From: Polytrichum commune
Taxonomy: Eukaryota; Streptophyta; Polytrichopsida; Polytrichales; Polytrichaceae
DNA: 64,000 nt
NCBI GenBank assembly: GCA_950295325.1
Contig: OX485803.1
Span: forward strand, 22,568,001 to 22,632,000
Reading direction: 5' to 3'
In this document: positions 45,166-57,700 of the stretch, piece by piece
Layout: every line of letters begins with the position of its first letter
How positions within the stretch are numbered: position 1 is the stretch's first letter
The notes under the pieces: model-generated
Seen by the model: the letters and a program-made list of their open reading frames with translations, nothing else
Database searches by the model: none
Told to the model about the DNA's origin: nothing
Position numbers and translations under genes: made by a program

Positions 45166-47968
45166 CTCCATTCCTCCATCCTACTCACCCCATTCACACG
45201 ACTTGCAAATTAACACTCATTAAAATTGCACGATGAAAGACTTGGCGGGCAAGTAACCTACCTTCCTCCACCAAATAATTGGAAGTAACGTTCCTCGCCT
45301 GCCTCCACTATGTTGTCTACCATCCCAAAAATAGCATGTCAAGCAATTGCTTGGTGAACTTAGTTGCTAGACGATGCTCACCAAGTCTCTATAGGTGAAC
45401 ACATGGAGCACAATGTTTGTGCATGTTGTTATTTCGAGCTTCATATCAAGTTACTTGTTGTTTTTTTGGTCACCAACTCGACACAAAATTGCATTGAAAA
45501 TTGTGATGCAATCCAAATACTAGACATCAATATATCTTTGTTACAATCCAATTCAAACATTTGTGATGCTATCCAAATACAATCAAGCATGATGCAAACC
45601 AAATGTTGGACATAAAGTGTGGTAGACTAGTCATCCCCACAAGGGTTGCCATTCTTTTACACAAGGTTGCCATGAACACAATTTTAGGAGTTGCGAAATC
45701 GACAAAAATGCATTGTACGAAATTGTGCCCGTTAAGTATGTTGCTCTTCACCTCAACCTTTTGGGAGTTGCCATATCAACATAGTGCATAATGCATGTAA
45801 GAAATTATGCCTAGGAAATGTGTTGCTCTTCATCTCAACCGTTTTAAAGGGAGAAGGACAATCTTGATCATGATGTTCGATTCCTTCAAACCCTAACTTT
45901 GAAACCCATAGTTAGAATTGATTAAAGAGCAATCCAAAGAAAAGTCGCAAATGCCACCGTTTTGGACTAGGAGAAGCTAAATCAAAGAAATTCAAAACTC
46001 TCAACCAAAAAAGAAAATGTTTTAAAGAGCGAGATTGAGGGTTTAACCACACACATGCCTCACCCTTCAATTAACTTCAAGCTATTTGTGTACTCAATCT
46101 ACAACCTTGAAACACAAGCAATTTTGGATTGACACAAATGCTCATGGGTTTATAATTCTTCATAGTCTTGCAACACCTCCATTCTTGACGACCAACTCAC
46201 TTGGCGGAGCTGCTAGAGTCATCAAGTTTGAAGTGGCCCTGGTGGTTAGCCCGACCACACCTTCTACATTGAATTATTGGCATTGGCATTGCTAGTGTTG
46301 GTGGGGATGCTCTCAATCTAAGGTAGATGCTACTAAATGCATCACTTCCATTCAAGTTTCGATAGATTTTTATTTATTTTTAAATGACACTCAATAGCAT
46401 TTGAGAGGGAAATCCTATGCTCCGAAGCAGGACTCATTTAAATTTCATTTGCAAAACTTAGAAAAGTTCAATATTGAGTGTAGAGTAGTTCAACATTTGA
46501 GGTCATATTCCAATCTCTTTTAAATGTGTCTCTTTTAAATCATGTTGGCTCTTTGATCTTCATGGAACCACATAGCAATCAAATCTAGGGGTCCGATGAA
46601 GAAGAGTAGCCACTTAAGACCAACGTTCTTATGAACCTTATGAAAAGGTGGTGCACAGTCTCAAACTCAACATGTACTTATGAGCAAGATTGTAGGGTGT
46701 TTTTTGCAATGTCTATGCCAGTACAGTTCACTTGGAATATATCCTATAGGGGGGGCTTGTTTTCGCTATTTTGCTTATACCTCGAACCCTGAGCAGAGCC
46801 ACAATTGTCTCCAAAACTTGCTGCAATTTTCTCATCGCATCAGCTCAAATGAAAATTTACAAAGGGGATGCATTATAAAGTGTTAGCACCTTGCCACCCC
46901 GCGTTTGTACGTTTCATAGACGTGTGCGTCACCAAGATATAAGGATTATGACAGTGGGATGATGCCTTCCTCCTAAATACCTCATCCATTTTCTCTGGAT
47001 TTGATAAAGCTGATGTGCCAGGAAATAATTGAACGTGCCTCGTACATTTAAGGGCCCAGAGGCTTGTGAATTATGATGCAATCCGATGAAATGGAAAGCA
47101 ATCAGAGGCATGAAAGGCAGGACATGTCGTGACTTCATTGGCATCAAGTGATGCAGAATTGGGGCCACCAAATAGAACAAAAAATTGGGGCTGTCAAATA
47201 CATACCGTCCTAATATATACGACCCAATTGCGCACAAAATCTACATTTTAAGGTTCCGCTGAGAGAACTTCTACTTTGTGCACAGCAAGGTGACACAAAA
47301 GTCACTAAAGCAAGGTGACACATCAAACACATTACTGTGGCACATCTTTATAACAACCGCTCAGGAATGAGACACCATCCATTCAAGTTTCAACCGCAAT
47401 ATGTACAGACACGCACTTTATCTACAGATTGCCCAGCTGCCAATGTCAGACCTACAGTGTGTCAGATGCTCTTGTACTTTTCATGCTGCCATAAAGCAAT
47501 CCAACTATTTTGTCATCGACGCCACTTAATTTTATGTGTCTTCAAAAACGCCCTAAAAATATGTCTGAGGTGCCAATGAGGCTCCAAAATCTGTACCGTA
47601 CATAAAGAGATTCGAAAATGAAGTGCAAGGCAAACACGCCGACAGTTGGTGGTACTGAACATATACATAGCCAGCTTGAAGGCTTTTTTCCATGAATCCA
47701 CAAAATTGGTACAAATGGAGGGTGGCAGGGGGGCATGGGCGCATAGGAAGGATTTTTCTCTCAGTAGCTTACAAGCATCATCAGACGTAGTTAAGTATGT
47801 ATCTATGTATGTATCTGCTAAGGCCGAGTCCAGTCATCCTCGAGAAGCCTCTTGTAGGCCATCATCGGGTGATGCAAAGCTTTCTACTTACCATTGAATG
47901 AACGAAGTTTTCATTGCAAGGGTCACTGGACTCTCTTCAATTAGTCTAAAATCCAGAATCCTGCTAGG

Positions 47969-50147
47969 TCATGATTGTCCATATACTCCACTGGAGTCAG
48001 CATTATTCACAATCCAGGGATGCGTCAGAACTTTCTGAAGAGGCAACCTTTGCGAAGACTCTTTGACAAGGAGCTGAACACACAACCAACCCACAAAGCT
48101 TCGTTAGGCAAAGCGCAGGAGGCTAGTGTTCTTCCGTCATGATAGGGAAAGAGACAAGTTTCCCTGTGAAGCCCATCCAGAGTAGAAGGTTGAAGACATT
48201 AATCTGATAGTCACAGACCCATACTGCCTCCATTTCAGGGCTCCGACATAGAAATAGAGATAAAATATTCAGAGTTACATCTCCAATTAAAAATGGGACA
48301 AATTACCTGTTCAATAAGATTCCTTGCTGAAGCTGAGATGACAGGTTTGGGTGGAAATCTCAAGTCAACACGCACAATGCTGCAGGAAGAACCAAAGCCT
48401 TATGTGAGGGGCTGGAAATAATGCCTAAACCGAAACATTCTACCTTACTAACGTTAGCTACAAAAGAAAATACTTGCAAAGAGGCCTGTAATCAAGGTCA
48501 ATCCAGAGAGGAAGCTATACCGCTTATAGGTGTCCGAATGTTTTTTGGCCTCAAAGGGAGGGGTTCCGTAAAGAAATTCGTAGCATAGAATTCCAAGGCT
48601 CCACACATCCACGCCGGCATCATGCTCCTTACCCTCCACTGCATTAGAAGGGATGTCAGGTACCAATGTCACACATACAAAGACCAGGGCCCACATCAAA
48701 CCAGCACGCGGTCCATTTTAAAAGATGGTAGAGAATGCTCAAAGACATACCCATTTCAGGAGGAAGGTAGTCCAGCGTGCCACATAGAGTCCGGCGCCTG
48801 TTGCTGGTGTGGACCGACCAGCCAAAGTCGGCAATCTTCAGTTCGCCCTGTGAGAAATTCTGACTGTGAGATGGATCGCTAGCATTCTTGGCGACATGCC
48901 ACACTTAAAAATCTTCCAATGCAGTGGAGGGCAAGTAGCAATTCGGTGAACTCCCGAATTGAAGATTTTCTGGTAAGAAAATGGATACCTTAAGGCCAAC
49001 GAGCAAATTCTCGGGCTTGATGTCCCGATGGATAACATGCTTCTCATGGCAGTATATGAGAGCGCGCGCGAGTGAGGCTATGTACTGCACGAGAGATACA
49101 GCATGTGCACATAATTCAGCACCAGAGACTAGCGCATTTTGAATGCATAAATTACCCAATTTTCGATGCAAATCTCCTGTTCTTAGCCTGATTGTTATTT
49201 CAATTGAAAAAGACATATGCATGTAATGAGATTCCAGAACACACCGTGGCTGCTCTTTTCTCACTGAAGACTCGGCACCTTTGAAGCTCTTTGTACAACT
49301 CGCCTTTAGCTGCGTACTCAAGAATCAAGTACACTCTTGCCTGAACTTGCCAATCGAAAAGTTAGTATTGAGCAAGGACCAAGTAAAGAGACTACAAGTT
49401 ATTCTCAATGACATCGAGATGGTATATCAGCAACATATGTGACTTCTGCAACGATGTGTACACCAGGATTTCGGCAGTGAATTATTTGCCACGTCCTGTT
49501 TTGAAATCAGAGTACCATTTTCCTAGAGGCATACCTGGTCATAGAAGTAGCCATAAAGGCGGAGGATGTTGGGGTGACGGAGGTGGGATTGAATTTCGAT
49601 CTCGCGCCTCAGCTGATGCTCAACCTGTGACTGTTGAAGCTGATTCTTGAAGAGAACCTTGAGGGCCACAACGTATTTGCTCTGCACATGACGTGCACGA
49701 TGCAGACTCAGAAATACCCATGGACGCACATGTCTTTCCAAATGAAAGGCAGCATTCTCCTCATAGATGGCCTCAATAGGACATCATTTATTCTCCAGTT
49801 CGGAGGCAAATCTATTAGTTTAACACAGCGTAATCCAGAAGATGAATCAAACCTGTTTCTCACGAGCAAGATACACGTTGCCAAACTTGCCACGGCCAAG
49901 GGGCTTCCCGATGTCGAAGTCGGTGAGCGACCATCGCTTCTCCTGCTTCCCACCTTGTTGTGCACCTTCATGGCCATCCTGTTACAATCAGAAATATAAT
50001 CAGAAATGCTCTTGAAGAGCAGGGCATGGGCATGGACATAAGAAGAGCGCCATCCTTTCCCTCCAACGTTTCCCTCTCCCTTTCCCTTCCCCTTTCCCTT
50101 TCATCATCCGAAGTCAAAATATAGCTAACCTTGCCATCAAGACCCAT
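47969..50147 (-). CDS. Aurora serine/threonine kinase, plant alpha-like, paralogue B
   Basis: Intact paralogue of 39099-41881 with the same exon phases: 50147-50130, 49978-49853, 49681-49535, 49340-49245, 49084-48989, 48847-48751, 48638-48521, 48379-48307, 48073-47969. The total is 876 bp, 291 residues. Gly loop LGRGKFGNV (33-41), Lys56, Glu77, HRDIKPEN (148-155), DFG (168-170), activation threonine 181 in RRRTLCGT. The N-terminal extension differs from paralogue A ([16 protein letters not shown] versus [17 protein letters not shown]); the C-terminus ends [11 protein letters not shown]. Exon 3 to exon 6 proteins are almost identical, while introns differ strongly in length and sequence, so this is an old duplication held by purifying selection. 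Homology extends roughly 300 bp past the stop. Confidence 0.96.
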
Positions 50148-50652
50148 GTCGAAGCAAGCACTCCTTGGCCCAATTACTTCTTGCAGCGCCCAGTTTTTCG
50201 AACCAACAGGCTTACAGCAGCCTCTACAACTAAAGAAGAAAGAGCCTGAAGGCAGAAGACGAAAGTCGCATATATCTGTCTCTCATTCTTTCCTCCTCCT
50301 CCAATCTATCCACACGCAAGTCGGATTCCCAACCTTCTGAGTATTGCAATACAATAATGATAATCTACCACCGAGGAAATGTGCGTAAAACGCGTCCCTC
50401 CTCTTCTCTGTTCTCTGTCCTCTGTCCTCTGTTCTCCACGATACTTCCCACTCGCTCCCCTCCCTTCCTCCAGCTCTTCCTCTGTCTTTCCTCAACGGGC
50501 AAATTCAGATGCACATGCAACAAACGCAAAACCAAAGCGAAGTCTCTTCGAAACCATTCGCCCTACGACACTCGGACGCCAGAGACAATGAAACAACAAA
50601 TGCAAAGCCAAGTGGGCCTGAAACTAGAAACCCACGACAGAAATGGCGAGGT

Positions 50653-50654
<2 letters not shown>

Positions 50655-50693
<39 letters not shown>
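50655..50693. repeat. (GA)n microsatellite in the Aurora B upstream region
   Basis: About 18 GA units, 508-546 bp upstream of the ATG, so CT-rich on the sense strand. Pyrimidine-rich runs are common in plant leaders and GAGA-factor targets; the role here is unknown. Confidence 0.9.
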
Positions 50694-50696
<3 letters not shown>

Positions 50697-50837
50697 AAAT
50701 GCGAAGCAAGAGTGTATCTACGGGATTCTGGAACACAAGCGATGGTGGAGCGACTAGCTAGGGGGGAGGATGGAGAAGGAGAAGGCGAGATAGGAGGAAG
50801 AGCGAAGCGCAGGGGAAGACATTTCAAATGTTGCCGC

Positions 50838-50848
50838 TCTAACGGTCA
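50838..50848 (+). promoter_or_regulatory. MSA element (MYB3R site), Aurora paralogue B
   Basis: TCTAACGGTCA, perfect match to YCYAACGGYYA, 691 bp upstream of the ATG, in the same orientation and with the same flank (CGCTCTAACGGTCA) as at paralogue A. The sequence around it has otherwise diverged, which suggests the site is conserved for function. A further CCGTT core lies at about 51112. Confidence 0.75.
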
Positions 50849-51136
50849 CTTGCCTCGCCGAGTTTTTTACTAGCCCGAGAAAGGGTTTTATTACCGGCCG
50901 GAACTTACCGCCTGCGTGAGTCAGCGGTAGAGTTAAAGAAAGGGCCTGGATAGTACAGCGGTACAGTAAAAGAAAGGCGGTTTCTTTCCCGACAGACTTG
51001 GCGCCTTCCTAGCCCTGCCGTTTGCCTGCGTCACCCGGGCTAGAGCGCACGCGTTCCCCGTGCGTTCCCTAGCTATGGGAACGCCGTTCCTGTTTGCGCA
51101 GTAGGGCTGTGCCGTTGGAGAGGGTGTGCGTACTGT

Positions 51137-51325
51137 GCATTGTCTCTAGTAACCCTGGTAGGGCTGGAGGTGGGGGGGCCCTAAATTTAGGGCAAGGGAG
51201 CCAAATTTTGTCAAAACATGGAATATTTTGACCTCTAAACCAACATTCCAATTCCCCTACCTTGATGCGCACTTCCTTGTATATTGCAGTCTAGCCACCC
51301 TCTATAACGGCCGGTTCACACGGAG
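51137..51325. repeat. Dispersed repeat, copy 2 (first copy 2062-2250)
   Basis: See 2062-2250. Here the repeat's right edge coincides with the left end of the composite small element at 51308. Confidence 0.75.
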
Positions 51326-51360
51326 TCCCAAGTCTTGAGTCCCAACATGGAGGCGAATTA

Positions 51361-51864
51361 AGGGCCGCTTCACACACGAGACTGAGAGCCCGTGACCATT
51401 ACACTTCAAGCACTCTCGTTGGTGGAAAGGGCGGAGCCGGTCCAAGTTCGCTTCACACTACGCTTGAGGGACCAACGGAGTACGTGAATACAAGATGGAT
51501 CTAAAGTAGTCTACATGGATTCCTACATGGCATCCAATGGATCATGTTTCATGGTCACTTGGACTATTTTCAAAACCCATCTCTTGGAGGTAGGCGTAAC
51601 ACAAAATTGGGAGACCAGAGCACTCCGAACATTCACAAACGTTGATTTATTCTATTTTATCATGCGTGAGGACCCGCATGAATAGAAATTCATTGAAATA
51701 GCATTTGGTTGAGGGCCCGGTCACATATGACTTCACACTAGACTTGAGGGTTCATGACCACACTACATGATTTTGCAGGTGTCTTGGGATGGCCTTTGGA
51801 CACTTTCTTTTGGGCTCTCACAATTTCAAGGTCACAGCTCTTGGCTCATGTGTGAAGTGGCCCT
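51361..51864. mobile_element. Nested small element 1
   Basis: 504 bp with ends AGGGCCGCTTCACACACGAG and TGTGAAGTGGCCCT. It interrupts the host element at a point where the uninterrupted copy reads GAGGCAAAGTCCC. Internal phrases CACTACGCTTGAGGG and CACTAGACTTGAGGG repeat. Target duplication unclear (2-3 bp). Confidence 0.75.
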
Positions 51865-51983
51865 AAGTCCCGACTTTTGAGACGCAAGAAACCATTAAAA
51901 AGTGATTTATTTTCATTCAAGTCGGGGTGTTGGTTATTTCATGAAAAATGTCTTGTGGGACTTGTGTTGAGAGTTGGGTCTAG

Positions 51984-52186
51984 ACTAAATATAGTATTTA
52001 GTGTCACCTACACAATGCTATATTTGATTACTATCTATTTCAATGTTTTACCAACACGTGTCAAATTGGTTGTTTGGACATTATAGAACATTACCAACTT
52101 TACTTGGTAAAAGGTCACATTGGTAGTAAAAATATACAGCATTGTGTAATTTCAAATGGTAAGTGACACTAAATGTCATATTTAGT
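51984..52186. mobile_element. Nested small element 2, 24 bp terminal inverted repeats
   Basis: 203 bp. The left end ACTAAATATAGTATTTAGTG continues TCAC; the right end is its complement with three differences. It interrupts the host element within GGGTCTAG/CTTT, as read from 37815. Related to 43654-43860 and 61587-61807. Confidence 0.75.
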
Positions 52187-52403
52187 GAGCTTTTCGCTTG
52201 ACGCAACTCTTGATACAAGTCCCACGCCTTGCCTCCATAAAGTGTTGTCATGTAGGCATCCATGTCATACTTTGGGACTTACAACATGGGACCCCATGTG
52301 AAGTGCTAAGTCCCAACTTCCATGCACTCAATGGTTGAGATTGCACAAATTGATCTCAAGTGACTTGGGACTTGGGATTTGGGACCCCGTGTGAACTGGC
52401 CCT

Positions 52404-54263
52404 GAGTATTACCTCTCCGGAGTATATAACTTGTAACACATATGGAATTCTAACATAATAACAATTAGAGAAGGTGACCAAATCAAAACATAAGACTTCT
52501 AAATGTGATAGTTATGTGGTAGAAACAAAACCATTAGTAACAATTATCAAATATCATCACATATATTAATAAATACATCAACTTGCACTTATTTAGTGAC
52601 CAAAATAATAGTCTATTGTTGTTTGATGACTTTTGAATATAGGAAACAATGATGGAGTTCTCTAATAATTTTTGTTTTTATGGCAAAATCAATGCCTTCA
52701 AAAGATGCTAGTGGTAACTTGCACTTGCAATACTTTATTGGATTATATAACAAACCAAGTGATTAACAAGTGATGCATGTGTAATCACAATAATGAAAGT
52801 CACAAGAAGAGAAACTAAAGTGAGAAATAGACATTAATAGACACACCAATGAGTCAACAAACGTATGCTTAAGTTTCAAAAAGAAATACAAGACTCAACA
52901 ACAATAGAACTCCTCACCGCCATGATGAAAGTTTATATGTGAGTCAATTTGGATTATCAAATTGGTGATGCTCATTGTCCATCATTCTCCGCACTGGCTC
53001 ACTCTCAAACTCTTTTTGCACTTACCCGATGTCCAACACTATCTAACAATGACTCACTCCCCACCCTCCAACATTGTCACTTCCAATAGTGATCATAAAT
53101 CCACAACATCAAGTTACATATTTTATGAATTTTGGTGCAAATATCAGTTATACAATGTAAATTAACAAAGATGGGAGTAAAATTTCTATAACAAAGCAAT
53201 AAGAACACTCCCTAGTGTATTTTTCAAGGGAGTATTAAAATGTAACACGTATAGCAAAAAATACTTATTAAAGTAACACTTGGAGAAGGTACTAGGTTCT
53301 ATAGATTTTAAAAAAAAAATTTCTTAGACGATTTGACCTCGGACTTAGTGTCAAAGATCCCATTAGTCTAGATGGATCCGTTTGAGATAACAAACCACGA
53401 ACCTATGGGCTCATAGTTTGACTAGACCCCCTGCACGTTGGTAATAGTGGTGGAGGTTCAACTCAAAGAGATGGGTGTTTAGCCATGGCCATGTGGTGGA
53501 CCCCTCTTAACAATATTCAAACAAATCATCTCTTCAAAGTATATATACATGTAGTCTAGCTATGTACAATACATTCTAACAAAATATACAGTTAAGCTTC
53601 TAGACTTATAAGCAATCACCATGCCCCCTTGCATTGTGGTAGCACCTATAGCCATATCATTGGCATTTGTGTGCAAGTCCAACCCACGTTTCAAGGGATT
53701 AATGATCATCATGACCAAGGCTTCGATCGAATCTTTCTTCAAAGCCTCAAAACATGCATGACAAACATCAATCCAATGATACTTTCAAATTTGCCCTTTG
53801 CGAATTTGTCATTACAAGCCCCCATGCTTACCAATTAACCCTTGCACACATAGCATTATAGGCTCACTAGGTACTCCAAAATGCAAATGTGAACTTCGGT
53901 TAGTTGCAAACATTCAATCAATTAAGTTAGTACACTAAATATTGTATTTAGTGTCACCAATTCTATTTATCTTGCTCAACACTAATTGTAAACCGCCCAT
54001 GTAGTGTCACTAACACTGAATGTAACTGTAACATCATTTGTTACTCCCTTATAATAAAAATTGGAAATCATATATTTATATTGGTGTACTTATTAAGTGA
54101 TTTTTTCATTCAAATTTCAACCATCCATGACAATATTATGTTGTAGAATTACTAGGGTACAAAATATACCATACTTGTAAAATTGGGATCACAGTATTTG
54201 TGAAGTTGGTCATAAGAAGTACCATTAGAAAAGTTATGATAGCAACATAAAAATACTATATGA
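52404..54263. other. No gene seen
   Basis: AT-rich; the repeat 53930-54180 (pair of 13120-13380) is the only structure found. Confidence 0.5.
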
Positions 54264-54271
54264 GACCCGAT

Positions 54272-54692
54272 CACGGGGGGGGGGGGGGGTCACTCCTTGT
54301 CAAGTTGAACACCATGTGCAGACAAAGTTTGTTACCCATGTATTATATGCCATAGATAATTTTTATAATTATGGTATTTTTTCTACATATACATAACAAT
54401 TGGTAATATCTTTTGTATATTTATTTGAAATTTTTAGTCATCTTCATTTTTTTATAGTAATTGTTTAGTTCAATTTTGAGTCATTCTAGTTAGAAATGGT
54501 ATGTTATATTTTAAAAAAGATCATCAAATTTGGTTATCATTTTTTTACTATGTAATAGATACCGTGTATATCTACTCATGAGAAGAAAAAAATGATAAAG
54601 TTTTGACCCATTTTGGTGATACAACTTATTAAAAGTCGATTTTTTTTTGTCGCACCTGGTGTTCAACTTGACAATGGAGTGACGCCCCCGTG
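54272..54692. mobile_element. hAT-like small element with 8 bp target duplication
   Basis: 421 bp. The right end inverted reads CACGGGGGCGTCACTCC then ATTGTCAAGTTGAACACCA; the left end is the same except that the G run has grown to 15 (54275-54289). Flanking 8-mers GACCCGAT (54264-54271) and GACCCAAT (54693-54700) differ at one base, as expected of an aged 8 bp target duplication. The 8 bp size suggests the hAT superfamily. No coding content. Confidence 0.8.
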
Positions 54693-54700
54693 GACCCAAT

Positions 54701-57700
54701 ACAATATTTTAGTGTATTTGTCCAAACTTTAGCCTTACACTTCGTGCATTGTGCGATGTGATTAGGCTAGGGCAATGCAGTAAGAAAACAAACGAAATAT
54801 GACTCCAATGTTGCCACCAATGTGAATTATGGTGTTGTTTCATTTTCAAGTTGGTCAAAATCTATATGTAATCTTGAAACGGGCATCACAAGAATTAAAG
54901 GGTCCCCAACAACTATTGTTCATTTTTGAAGGTGAACACCTTGAATGGGTGCAGACAAGCCAACCAATACTTATCTCCTCCAAAGGCAAGCCCCTAGGTG
55001 TTTGTATGGTTGGTTAAGAACATTCGATTTACCTGGACTTCCCCCACTATGATTGGGTGGACCATAGGTGGTAGGATGCACTGGAAATCAACTGTTGGGA
55101 AGGTCACACATCCAAGTACTATTCCGGTTTTAGGTGGCTTGACCCGGAATTCCCATGGGATCCAGGTCAAGGCTCTGGGTTTCAGCCACCCCTAGTAAAG
55201 TAGTAATACTTGAACCACACATGAATATAAATCGTACACCCCAACACAAGCAACCATCATTGGTGCATGGTTGTTAATTTGATGATATTGTTCTTTCAAT
55301 CAAGGGATGTTACTAGTGTTGGTATGGTATCATTTTTTGTTTTGTTTGTGATACAATTTGGATATCTATAGTTTTATTTACTTATTGAAACCAATAATAT
55401 ATAGGTATTGTTTCCAATATTATTCAGGCTTGTACCTAAGAAAACAATACCTACACCCTACAATCTTCATACCGACAAAAAAAAAATCACCTAATATCAA
55501 TATGGTTTAGAATGGTATTAAACATATGATAACGACTATAGATTCATGGCATTCAAGTAAGCTTAAATTTTCATAGCTAGAGTATTCTTCATTCACTTTC
55601 ATCTCGTCCATAATAATGTTAATTTGACTATAAGCAATTAACAAGAGGAGGGTTTCTTGCCTCATGCAAGATGTAAGGCAGAGGGTGTTAAAACCAACAC
55701 CCCACCCAAAACCAACACTTATAAATGCCTCCCAATTGCCAACACTCTATTACCATGAACTATTCCCCATGGTGCAAGAGTGCATGGGGCCACATAGTGA
55801 CGGTTTTAGGTGCCATTAGTGGCGCCACCTCATGTAGAGTAGGTATCTCAGGTCGGTGCCTATTCTAGCCATTATATTTAGGGGGGGTGGACGTTTCACA
55901 AAGCACAAGGAGGTAGGCCCACAAACCACACAGGGGGTCGGTTATGGGCATAAAGGGGGTCGCTACTCATCATGCAAGGTGACGGTTTTGCAACTAAACC
56001 AAGTTTGATCACAGAGGTGGCTTTGCGCAACAGAGAGAAGAGAGAGAAGAAACGCTGACCCTTGATCTTTGCGCAACATTACTAGTCGGGTTTGGATCTA
56101 GTGTGGGTCTAGTACCTAACTGTGTTGTGTTGGTTCTAGGCAATGAAGGTGGGGTCCTCATCACATGCAAGGTTGTCATGCACATGGCCTAGAGATTGGT
56201 TCAAGGAAGCTAACGGTTATGACTTTGATTATTCATCAAGTATTCAATTGAGGCTAAACTTGTTTTCTTTCTTTATACCTATGTTTAGCCCAAATGCTAA
56301 CATGAATCTAGACATTCTTTACATCAACCACATAGGCATATGTATGTGCAACAACTTAAAGTGTTGGTTTAAACACCCTCTACCTTAATACACATATGTT
56401 GATAAATCTAAAAATGCCTATTCTAATACACTAAGTTCTTCACTTTGAAAAACTTCTCAACTTGAGGTCATGTGGGACCCTCCTCATCCTTGCTCCTTCA
56501 AATGTCACATAGATTATCTACAGGATTTTGCCTTTCTTCCCAACCTCTTTGTGATTGCCATGCCCAAATCATGTTCCACTTTTTATTTTATTCTTTTGTT
56601 CTTTTGAAATACCCATGCTCTCCTAGTTTTTTGTTGTCATCATTCCTTAAGGTGTTTTTATTTTATTTGATTATAGCTTCAGTTTCTTTCTTTTTTTATA
56701 TATAATTCAAATAAATATTTGAAATATTTGTACACCTTAAAGCTCTTCTTGTATTTAAGGTCATTGTCGCTGTAAAAACAAATTTGGTGTTTTCAGGTTT
56801 TCTTTTTCTCTTTTCTTTTAGATTGGCACGATCTTCTTATCATTTGCACATTGTTTTTTATTTCAATATATGTTCCTCCTACTATATAATGGTTTTTCAT
56901 ATTTTCTCCTTCAAACTTTTTAATTGTTTTACTTATTTTTTGAGATCAATATGCTTCAATTATTTTGTGATAGCATCTAAGATAAGAATTTTTTTTCTTT
57001 TCACTTTTTAAATCATGTTTGATGAATTATTATTATTATGATTATTCATCTTTTTATCTGTCTCAAGAAACAATCATGATACATCAATATAATGTAGCCA
57101 TCATTCAATAACTTTTTGAGCAGCAAACATGGTTTTTTTGTAAAGTTATACCCCTAACTGTAATATGTTCCTAACACATTGATACTCCTATTGATATGAA
57201 ATTTAAATTGTAATATAATAATTAATTACTTCAAAGATTTATGACATATTATTTATTGAAGATCATAAGAAAATCCATTGAAATATGTTCAATGTAATCA
57301 AATATTAGACAAATGGATGTTCCTTGCATGTAGCATATCTTGATACAATTATATTCATATTGTTTATATTAAGACAATAATGATGTATTTATTATCTTAC
57401 ATTACATGCATAGTAACACCATTGCCTTTGATACAAGTTACGGGATGTTAGAGTATATATTTAGAGTATCCAATGCCACATCCTACCCCATTTTCATTTA
57501 TTTGTTATATGTGAAATAACAAGTGCTTCACAATTGCTAGGAGGAGACAAAAGGGTCTTACATGCCACCTCTGAGGTGTTTACCTAAACTAACCTCCAAG
57601 TTTTTTATGAACTTATTTAGTTATTGTTGTTGGATAACTTACTTGAGTGTTGTGAATCCATGGCCATGTGGTGGACCTTGTATATCCAATGTTAGGTATC

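Larger units (their letters stand above)
43000..47300. other. No gene seen; repeats only
   Basis: AT-rich. Contains the small element at 43654-43860, a C11 run near 44865 and the dispersed repeat at 44895-45165. Short open frames show no family resemblance. Confidence 0.55.
51308..52403. mobile_element. Small element of 'GGGCC..TTCACA' family holding two nested elements
   Basis: Ends GGCCGGTTCACACGGAG and, at the right, CCCGTGTGAACTGGCC. Its interior matches 15973-16370 in three pieces: start to 51357, 51865-51983 and 52187-52403. The gaps are two inserted elements (51361-51864 and 51984-52186). Confidence 0.75.

Noticed and set aside
56472-57011. Hydrophobic open frames resembling membrane proteins
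   Set aside because: They come from T-rich sequence, which always codes for Phe and Leu; no start context, motif or conservation.
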